Translations under genes and position numbers: made by a program
Shown: positions 6,765-11,893 of the stretch, one piece after another
Numbering within the stretch: position 1 is the stretch's first letter
Layout: each line of letters begins with the position of its first letter
Source: Caryophanales bacterium UBA3668
GTDB lineage: Bacteria; Bacillota_I; Bacilli_A; RFN20; CAG-826
Direction: 5' to 3'
Assembly: GCA_002373085.1 (NCBI GenBank)
Contig: DFJP01000004.1
Coordinates: 1-11,893, forward strand
DNA length: 11,893 nt
Notes under the pieces: model-generated
Told to the model about the DNA's origin: nothing
Databases searched by the model: none
Seen by the model: only the letters and a program-made list of their open reading frames with translations

Positions 6765-6793
6765 ATGTTACTTTAGGTATTAAAAAGTATAAT
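6765..6793 (+). promoter_or_regulatory. candidate promoter for the large surface protein operon
   Basis: A perfect TATAAT stands at 6788-6793. The -35 position 17 bases upstream reads ATGTTA (6765-6770), a poor match at 3 of 6. Initiation near 6800 would give a leader of about 145 bases before ATG 6945. The gap of 192 bases between the upstream remnant and this gene is the longest gene-free stretch in the window, which supports a promoter somewhere here. Confidence 0.45.
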
Positions 6794-6939
6794 TTTGAAT
6801 TGTTCTGTATTGCATGGTCAACTTTTATACGTTAGTATATAAAAAATAACTACATTGTCCATTGTTTAATTTACATTAAAAGCTATGGTCTTTGTAAATC
6901 ATTAAATATCTTGCAATTGAGGGATTATTTTTAGGTATT
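6772..6939 (+). repeat. 10-bp direct repeat TTTAGGTATT flanking the leader
   Basis: TTTAGGTATT occurs at 6772-6781 and again at 6930-6939. The second copy supplies the only plausible ribosome site (TTAGG, nine bases before ATG 6945). The first copy lies just before the candidate -10 box. The DNA between them contains no gene, no recognised riboswitch and no clear terminator. The repeat may be chance or a trace of a small duplication. Confidence 0.3.
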
Positions 6940-6944
6940 GATGT

Positions 6945-9900
6945 ATGAAGAAATCTATTTTTAAAAGTATCGCGCTAGGAATTGGTGGATTATTAAGTCT
7001 ATCCTTTTTGCTTGGCACAGGTTTAAGCAACCAATTTATCAATAAAAAAGACAATAACAATGCTTTATTAGGAACTAGCGTAAATAATCAATTCATTCAT
7101 AAAAATTACCTTAACACAGAAGGAACAAAATTGCCTTCTTCAGGAGGTACATTAGCATCAGGTACATATTATCTTGATTCTGATATGACCTTATCAAATT
7201 ACATAACGGTCGCTACTGGTAAAAATATTATCATCAACCTTAATGGTTTTACCTTAAGTGCCAAACTTAATTCTGATCATCAGCCTATTGCATATGTTAA
7301 AGGTGGAACATTGACAATTAATGGCAAAGATGATGTATCCGGAAATATGGGTACATTATGTAATGGTACAGGTTACTATGACGGCAGTTACACTAGAGGT
7401 GGTGCGATTGCTGTTTATGCTGATGGAGCAAATAAAGGCAATGTAACAGTCAATGACTGTAACATCACAAATAACGAATGTAATTTCGCAGGTGTAATAT
7501 TCATATCAAAAGAATGTACTGCTACTTTAAATAATTGTAATGTCTCTAATAGTATAACAAATAATATTTGGGGATACCGTGGCGTTATTTATGCTGAGGA
7601 TGTTAATGCGACGATAAATATAAACGGCGGTGAGATTTATAATAATAGTGCCGGAGTACTTTTATGGGATGATGGGAATAAAAACGCATCATCATATGGC
7701 AATCTGAATGGAGTTTACATCCATGACAACCAGAACTATGGCGTTTCTTTTGGATGTAACGATAATGGCAATCCTGCTTTAACTATAGCTGGTGATACTA
7801 TTATAATAAACAATTCTACATCAGTAACTTCGGGAGCACGTCCAAATTTACGTATAACTGGTAATAATCAAGCCAAAATTGCTTTCCCATCCGGACTAGG
7901 TGATAATGCATCTATTGGTATCAACATGACCGGGACCGAAGGTGTTTTTACTAGTGGATGGTCTACATATATGGGAGAGGCTGATCCTTGTGATTATTTC
8001 TTCTCTGATAAAACCGATGTAATGATTGGCAAAAACCCTAGTGGTGAAGTATTAACCGGTGTTCCTAGAACAGTTACTTATATTACTGAGCATGGTACTG
8101 CTCCTGATTCAGATACGGTTGCAGATGGTTCCATTATTTATAATGAACCAACTTCTCCAAGCGAAGAAGGCTATGCATTTAAAGGCTGGTACAAAGATTC
8201 AAGCTTTGAAAATGCCTGGGATTTTGAAACTGACACTGTAACAGCGGACACAACTTTATACGCCAAATTGGAGGGTATCGATCCAGCTGTTGCTAATGTT
8301 ATTCAATTGATCAATGATATTGGCGATCTTACTTATGCAGGTGGTGCTAACGATTCCTTAGATGACATAATCGCCGCAAAAACTGCATTTGATGCATTAA
8401 CTCCAGCACAAAAAGAAAATGTAGTTAATAAAGATGTTTTGGATCACGACATATTAACATATAGACATGTTGATAATGTTGGAGATTTAATTAGAGAAAT
8501 TCCTGAACCTAGTGATTCTCAAGAATATTACGATGCTATTGATGCTGCTTTAGCAGCTTATGATGCTTTAACCGAAGAAGAAAAAGCTATTTTAAATGCT
8601 AATCTTGATTTCCAATACAAAAAGATACTTGATGATAATGTTGCCGCTAAAGAAGTTATTGAACTCATTGAAGATATTGGCGATATAACTTATAACGGTG
8701 GTCAAAACGATTCTAAAGATGACATCATAACTGCTGAAGACGCATATAACAATCTAACTGAAGATCAAAAAATTATCGTCGATAATGCTAATAAAGATGT
8801 TTTAGATGATTCTAAAGAATCATATGATAAAGTCGATGAAACAGTTAAATTAATTGAATCAATTGGAAATGTTTCTCATGGTGGAGAAAGTGATTCAAAA
8901 GAAGCAATCGACGCTGCTAAAGCCGCTTATGACTCTTTGACACCTGAAGAAATAGCTCTTGTCGCTTCATATAATAACTCTGAAAAAGTATTAGAAGATG
9001 ATGAAGCTGTTTATGGTGCGATGGAAGCAATTGATTCGATTGGAGACGTTACTTATACCACTGAATGCGAAGAAGCTATCGAACACGCTCAAGAGGTTTA
9101 TAATTCGTTAACTGAAGACCAAAAAGGGCAACTCGGAAACGGATATAAAAATGTTCTTACTAATGCAGGTAATAAATACGAAACAGTAAAAAAACAAGGT
9201 GATATCTTATTCCTCATCCTTATTATTGTTACTTCCTTAACTTTAGTTGGTGGAATCGTATTCTTATGCTTCTTAATAAAAAAGAAAAGAAAAAATGATG
9301 ATGATCAAGATGGAGATAATTCCAAAGGAAAATCAGTAAAAGTTTATTCCTTAGGTGGACTAGTGACTTCTCTTATCTTAGTTAGTCATTATTTAGGCGC
9401 AAAATATATTATCCTTTACGTTTTAGCCTCTTTAGCGATTGCTGTTTGGATAGCTTGTTTAATCATAGCCTTAACTATTAAAAGAAAGAAGGAAGAAGAA
9501 ATTAAACCTCAACAAGTTAAAGAAACTAAGATGCAAGAAAATAATGAAGATGAAGAAGAAGTGGAAACTATCACTGATGAAAAAGGAAATATCTTCCAAA
9601 TTAGATTTATCAAATCTTTCACTGCTAAACTTATTCAATCTCCTAACGAAAGCAAAAAATATTACGAAGAACTCAAAAATGAGGTTCTCTCCTATAAGGG
9701 AACACATTCTAGAATTTCGTGGCATTTCGATAGTGTAAACGCTGGAAGGAATTATGTTCTTAAATTTGCTATTAGAGGAAAGACATTGTGTGTCTATCTC
9801 CCTCTTGATAGTGAGAAATTGGAAGATAAATATAAAGTTGAAAAAGCAGAATCTAAACGCTACGAAGATGTTCCATGTTTATATCGAATTAAAAATGATC

Positions 9901-10967
9901 GAAGATGTGGTTATGCGAAAGATTTAATTGCTATGGTGGCCTCTAATCTAGGCTTAGAAAAAGGTGAAGAGCAACATGAAATATATTCTAATCTTCCATA
10001 TGAACCTAATAAACCACTTGTCGCTAGAGGTTTAATCAAAGAACTTAAAGTTAAAGTAAATAAACCTGCTGAGGGTCCTGTTGTCTTAGAAAGCAAAGTC
10101 AACTCTGAAGGCGATGAAGTAGTATTAACTAAAGATAGCAGTGGTAACTTATTTGAAATCAGATACATTAAATCGTTCACTGCTAAGTTATCTCAAAGCG
10201 AGGCCGAAGTTAAAGATTATTACACAATCTTAAAGAATTATGTTCTCTCTTATAAAGGAGTCCATTCTCGAATTAGCTGGCACTATGATGCAATTAATGT
10301 TAGCAGAGACTACATATTAAAATTTGCGATTAGAGGCAAAACGTTGTGTGTCTATTACGCCTTAGATGCTTCTAAATTAGACAAGAAATATAAAGTTGAA
10401 GAGGCTAAAGGAAATAGATATATCGAAGTTCCGTGCTTATATCGAATTAAAAACGATCGTAGATGTCAGTACGCTAAAGAACTCGTTGATCTATTAATGA
10501 AAGAACATGGATTAAATCAAGGTGATGTCCCTAATGAAGATTACCGAATCAAAAAGGAATCCACAAAAGCGTTACTTGATAAAGGTTTAATTAAGGAAGT
10601 TAAATCTAAAATCCATGATAAAAAAGTGATCGAACATTATGAATCGATTACAGTAAGTAAGGCTGATGAAGTGATGTCTGATGAAAAAGCCGAATCTTAT
10701 ATTGAAGAAGTTAAAGCAAACAAACATAAAGAAGGTAGTAAAGCAATCATCAATATTGATACTTTATCAGAGCATTATAATAATGGTGATGAAGTTACTC
10801 TTGATTCGTTAATTGAAAAAGGATTGGTGCCTTCAAAAGTCGGCCACATTAAAGTTCTTGCTAGAGGAGAGTTAGACAAGAAATTGCATGTTGCCGCCAA
10901 TGAGTATTCATTACAAGCCATTAAGATGATTGTCTTAGTGGGCGGTACTGTTAAAAAGATCAAATAA
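6945..10967 (+). CDS. large membrane-anchored surface protein with beta-helix, InlB repeat, helical repeats and C-terminal uL15-like domain
   Basis: 1340 residues. In order: signal peptide (1 to about 28, MKKSIFKSI then a hydrophobic core); Asn/Gly-rich beta-helix-like ectodomain (about 45-370, short strands such as ININGGEIYNNSAG); InlB/Listeria-Bacteroides repeat (375-442, ending with the signature GYAFKGWYKD...LYAKL); five alpha-helical repeats (452-750); membrane segment 754-778 followed by KKKRK; two more membrane segments at about 802-845 followed by KRKK; two copies of a cytoplasmic domain (about 875-1037 and 1061-1222); an acidic/basic linker with the phrase VSKADEVMSDEKAESYIEE; and a domain resembling the C-terminal part of ribosomal protein uL15 (1266-1340: LSEHYNNGDEVTLDSLIEKG, then IKVLARGELDKKL, VLVGGTVKKIK). 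Charges after each membrane segment place the C-terminal half inside the cell. The start is fixed by the signal peptide, with TTAGG nine bases upstream. I infer a link from envelope to cytoplasm; the actual function is unknown. The mscS-like gene follows after 37 bases. Confidence 0.88.
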   Translation: MKKSIFKSIALGIGGLLSLSFLLGTGLSNQFINKKDNNNALLGTSVNNQFIHKNYLNTEGTKLPSSGGTLASGTYYLDSDMTLSNYITVATGKNIIINLNGFTLSAKLNSDHQPIAYVKGGTLTINGKDDVSGNMGTLCNGTGYYDGSYTRGGAIAVYADGANKGNVTVNDCNITNNECNFAGVIFISKECTATLNNCNVSNSITNNIWGYRGVIYAEDVNATININGGEIYNNSAGVLLWDDGNKNASSYGNLNGVYIHDNQNYGVSFGCNDNGNPALTIAGDTIIINNSTSVTSGARPNLRITGNNQAKIAFPSGLGDNASIGINMTGTEGVFTSGWSTYMGEADPCDYFFSDKTDVMIGKNPSGEVLTGVPRTVTYITEHGTAPDSDTVADGSIIYNEPTSPSEEGYAFKGWYKDSSFENAWDFETDTVTADTTLYAKLEGIDPAVANVIQLINDIGDLTYAGGANDSLDDIIAAKTAFDALTPAQKENVVNKDVLDHDILTYRHVDNVGDLIREIPEPSDSQEYYDAIDAALAAYDALTEEEKAILNANLDFQYKKILDDNVAAKEVIELIEDIGDITYNGGQNDSKDDIITAEDAYNNLTEDQKIIVDNANKDVLDDSKESYDKVDETVKLIESIGNVSHGGESDSKEAIDAAKAAYDSLTPEEIALVASYNNSEKVLEDDEAVYGAMEAIDSIGDVTYTTECEEAIEHAQEVYNSLTEDQKGQLGNGYKNVLTNAGNKYETVKKQGDILFLILIIVTSLTLVGGIVFLCFLIKKKRKNDDDQDGDNSKGKSVKVYSLGGLVTSLILVSHYLGAKYIILYVLASLAIAVWIACLIIALTIKRKKEEEIKPQQVKETKMQENNEDEEEVETITDEKGNIFQIRFIKSFTAKLIQSPNESKKYYEELKNEVLSYKGTHSRISWHFDSVNAGRNYVLKFAIRGKTLCVYLPLDSEKLEDKYKVEKAESKRYEDVPCLYRIKNDRRCGYAKDLIAMVASNLGLEKGEEQHEIYSNLPYEPNKPLVARGLIKELKVKVNKPAEGPVVLESKVNSEGDEVVLTKDSSGNLFEIRYIKSFTAKLSQSEAEVKDYYTILKNYVLSYKGVHSRISWHYDAINVSRDYILKFAIRGKTLCVYYALDASKLDKKYKVEEAKGNRYIEVPCLYRIKNDRRCQYAKELVDLLMKEHGLNQGDVPNEDYRIKKESTKALLDKGLIKEVKSKIHDKKVIEHYESITVSKADEVMSDEKAESYIEEVKANKHKEGSKAIINIDTLSEHYNNGDEVTLDSLIEKGLVPSKVGHIKVLARGELDKKLHVAANEYSLQAIKMIVLVGGTVKKIK
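8298..9194 (+). repeat. five tandem alpha-helical repeats of about 60 residues in the surface protein
   Basis: Residues 452-750 contain five degenerate units following the pattern 'VI.LI..IGD.TY....SKDDI..A..AY..LT.DQK..V.N...L......Y'. The landmarks repeat clearly: INDIGDLTY, IEDIGDITY, IESIGNVSH, IDSIGDVTY, and FDALTPAQK, YDALTEEEK, YNNLTEDQK, YDSLTPEEI, YNSLTEDQK. The second unit lacks the IGD-TY motif. Such units are common stalk or adhesion-like spacers in surface proteins of Bacillota. They sit between the InlB repeat and the membrane, which suits a stalk. Confidence 0.85.
9567..10610 (+). repeat. two copies of a conserved cytoplasmic domain, period about 186 residues
   Basis: Copy 1 covers residues about 875-1037 (9567-10055) and copy 2 about 1061-1222 (10125-10610). 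Shared blocks in order are I(R/K)..IKSFTAKL.QS, LSYKG.HSRISWH, LKFAIRGKTLCVY, KYKVE.A...RY..VPCLYRIKNDRR, YAK.L, LGLE.GE or HGLNQGD, and a closing RGLIKELK or KGLIKEVK. The two copies have diverged but keep the cores almost unchanged, which implies constraint on both. I know this block from uncharacterised Clostridia/Bacilli proteins that also end in a uL15-like domain; I know of no biochemical role. Confidence 0.88.
10740..10964 (+). other. uL15-like C-terminal domain within the surface protein
   Basis: Residues 1266-1340 follow the C-terminal fold of bacterial ribosomal protein L15: 'vNid.L...f..G..Vt...L...Glv', then 'vKvLg.Gel.k.l.V.a..fS..A...I...GG.v..i'. Here these read IINIDTLSEHYNNGDEVTLD, IKVLARGELDKKLHV and MIVLVGGTVKKIK. 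The N-terminal, rRNA-embedded extension of L15 is absent. This is a domain fusion and not a ribosomal gene; automatic annotation could mislabel the whole protein as L15. Confidence 0.8.
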
Positions 10968-10988
10968 GAATTATAGATAAATTAATTG

Positions 10989-10995
10989 AAAGGAG
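10989..10995 (+). promoter_or_regulatory. ribosome binding site AAAGGAG that decides the mscS start
   Basis: Two in-frame ATGs stand at 10999 and 11005. AAAGGAG ends at 10995, leaving three bases to the first ATG (too close) and nine to the second (ideal). The start at 11005 is therefore preferred, giving MFGLKSKKL instead of MIMFGLKSKKL. Confidence 0.75.
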
Positions 10996-11004
10996 AATAT
11001 GATC

Positions 11005-11893
11005 ATGTTCGGTTTAAAAAGCAAAAAATTATCTATTTTAGAAAAGGTATTTGGATGTGTTTTCCTAGTGTTAACGCTCGCCTATTTTGTTTTACTTGCC
11101 TTTGGCAAATGGATGTTCGCTACCAATAGTGTTTTCTATCGTAGTTTGAATATTTTCTCTGGAGCGAGTGACCCAAATGTCTTTATTAGAATCCTCAGCT
11201 ATTCATTCTTTATCTTTGGAAGTAGCTATATCGTAAGATTACTACTTACCTTATGCTTACCATTATTAAAGAAAACGAGAGGATTATTAACCATTTTGAT
11301 TTCGGTGATTAAATACGCGGCTGTCTTATTATGGTTATTCTTTGTCTTATCTAGCTTTGGAGTTGATACCACTGTCATTTTAGCGGGTATTGGCATTCTC
11401 TCATTAATTGTTGGACTTGCTATTCAACCATTGCTCGCCGATATCATCGCTGGTTTATTTATTGTCTTTGAGGACGTTTTCCATGTTGGTGATGTCATCG
11501 TTGCAGATGGCTTTAGAGGACAAGTTAAAGAAATCGGCATGAGACATACTCAACTTGTTGATGCTGGAGGCAATGTTAAAGTCATCAACAACTCCGATAT
11601 CCGTTCAATGGTCAACTTAACTGATCAACTTTCTGTTGTTGCAGTGGATATGTCTATTGAATATGGCGAATCTCTCGAAAGAGTTGAAGCTATCATTGCT
11701 CAAAACATTGATAAGATTAAAGAAGCTATCCCAGCTATCGTTGAAGGTCCTTGGTATAAAGGTGTTTCTGCTTTAGCAGATTCATCAGTCAATTTAAAAT
11801 TCTTTGCCAAGTGTGAGGAAGATGACAGATTCCAAGTTGAAAGAGATTTAAATAGACAATTCAAATTATTATTTGATAAGAACAATATCAATA
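11005..11893 (+). CDS. MscS-family small-conductance mechanosensitive channel, 3' partial
   Basis: 296 codons are visible with no stop; the 3' end lies beyond the window. MscS channels open on membrane tension and release solutes during osmotic downshock. Visible parts are TM1 (about 14-37), TM2 (about 66-92), a further hydrophobic helix (about 96-120), the pore helix with VGLAIQPLLADIIAG (136-150), the conserved FEDVFHVGD entry into the beta domain (155-163), then the beta domain with the GNVKVINNSDI loop corresponding to the family's 'G..v.ipN..i' motif, and the start of the cytoplasmic alpha/beta domain. At the position of a pore-lining Gly in E. coli MscS (LQGSLSN) this protein has Pro142 (IQPLLAD). 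It starts 37 bases after the large surface protein with no terminator between, so they are probably co-transcribed. I use no symbol because several paralogous classes exist. Confidence 0.93.
   Translation, partial: MFGLKSKKLSILEKVFGCVFLVLTLAYFVLLAFGKWMFATNSVFYRSLNIFSGASDPNVFIRILSYSFFIFGSSYIVRLLLTLCLPLLKKTRGLLTILISVIKYAAVLLWLFFVLSSFGVDTTVILAGIGILSLIVGLAIQPLLADIIAGLFIVFEDVFHVGDVIVADGFRGQVKEIGMRHTQLVDAGGNVKVINNSDIRSMVNLTDQLSVVAVDMSIEYGESLERVEAIIAQNIDKIKEAIPAIVEGPWYKGVSALADSSVNLKFFAKCEEDDRFQVERDLNRQFKLLFDKNNIN

Noticed and set aside
6800..6944. Riboswitch or T-box in the surface-protein leader
   Set aside because: No recognisable conserved core, no tRNA-specifier features and no terminator/antiterminator pair could be seen.
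9471..9725. 84-codon minus-strand open frame
   Set aside because: Reverse of a Lys/Glu-rich coding stretch; its Phe-rich composition is an antisense artefact.
10740..10967. A genuine ribosomal protein L15 gene
   Set aside because: The domain is in frame at the end of a 1340-residue membrane protein, lacks the L15 N-terminal part, and no other ribosomal genes are nearby.
11700..11891. Minus-strand open frame in the mscS gene
   Set aside because: The + strand reading is an unmistakable MscS cytoplasmic domain.
1..11893. Mycoplasma-type code (TGA read as Trp)
   Set aside because: Trp codons in the recognisable proteins are TGG and no long frame depends on an internal TGA.
1..11893. CRISPR array, tRNA or rRNA genes, insertion sequence or prophage genes
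   Set aside because: No regularly spaced repeats, cloverleaf-like or rRNA-like stretches, transposase frames or phage structural genes were seen on either strand.

Overview
The window is visibly AT-rich and every convincing gene lies on the + strand with little space between genes. Stops are TAA or TAG, Trp is TGG, and the long frames contain no internal TGA, so the standard bacterial code fits. AGGAG-type ribosome sites, a lipobox lipoprotein, SpoIIE/RsbW/STAS regulators and a secreted InlB-repeat surface protein point to a low-GC Gram-positive (Bacillota, probably an uncultured gut or rumen Bacilli/Clostridia-like lineage). The lineage is inferred from style and family content; nothing here names a species.

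Positions 1-1317: the 3' part of a SpoIIE-type PP2C phosphatase fused to an RsbW-like ATPase (5' end outside the window), then a small lipoprotein of unknown role. Positions 1378-4044: the remains of a nonribosomal-peptide-like locus. An apparently complete Sfp-type phosphopantetheinyl transferase overlaps a condensation-domain gene that is frameshifted at about 2590 and cut off at about 2770-2784. There it runs directly into a MATE exporter lacking its N-terminal third. The MATE gene is broken again at about 3210-3226, but its C-terminal half still carries an RsbW-like ATPase domain. Three lesions in about 650 bases suggest either a decaying biosynthetic locus or a damaged assembly. Positions 4034-6493: a STAS anti-anti-sigma protein and a second, complete membrane-bound SpoIIE phosphatase-kinase fusion.

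Together, the kinase-like domain on the transporter, the STAS protein and the PP2C phosphatase make a nearly complete partner-switching set physically tied to an exporter, next to a biosynthetic remnant. No sigma factor or other output protein is visible. The hypothesis is that export or membrane state fed into the switch; the lesions imply this link may now be broken here.

Positions 6494-6944 hold a gene remnant and a leader region with a palindrome and a good -10 box. Positions 6945-10967 encode a 1340-residue membrane-anchored protein. It has a signal peptide, a beta-helix-like ectodomain, an InlB-type repeat, five alpha-helical repeats, three membrane segments, two copies of a roughly 186-residue cytoplasmic repeat, and a C-terminal domain resembling the end of ribosomal protein uL15. 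Immediately downstream, from 11005 to the window end, is a 3'-truncated MscS-type mechanosensitive channel, probably in the same transcript.
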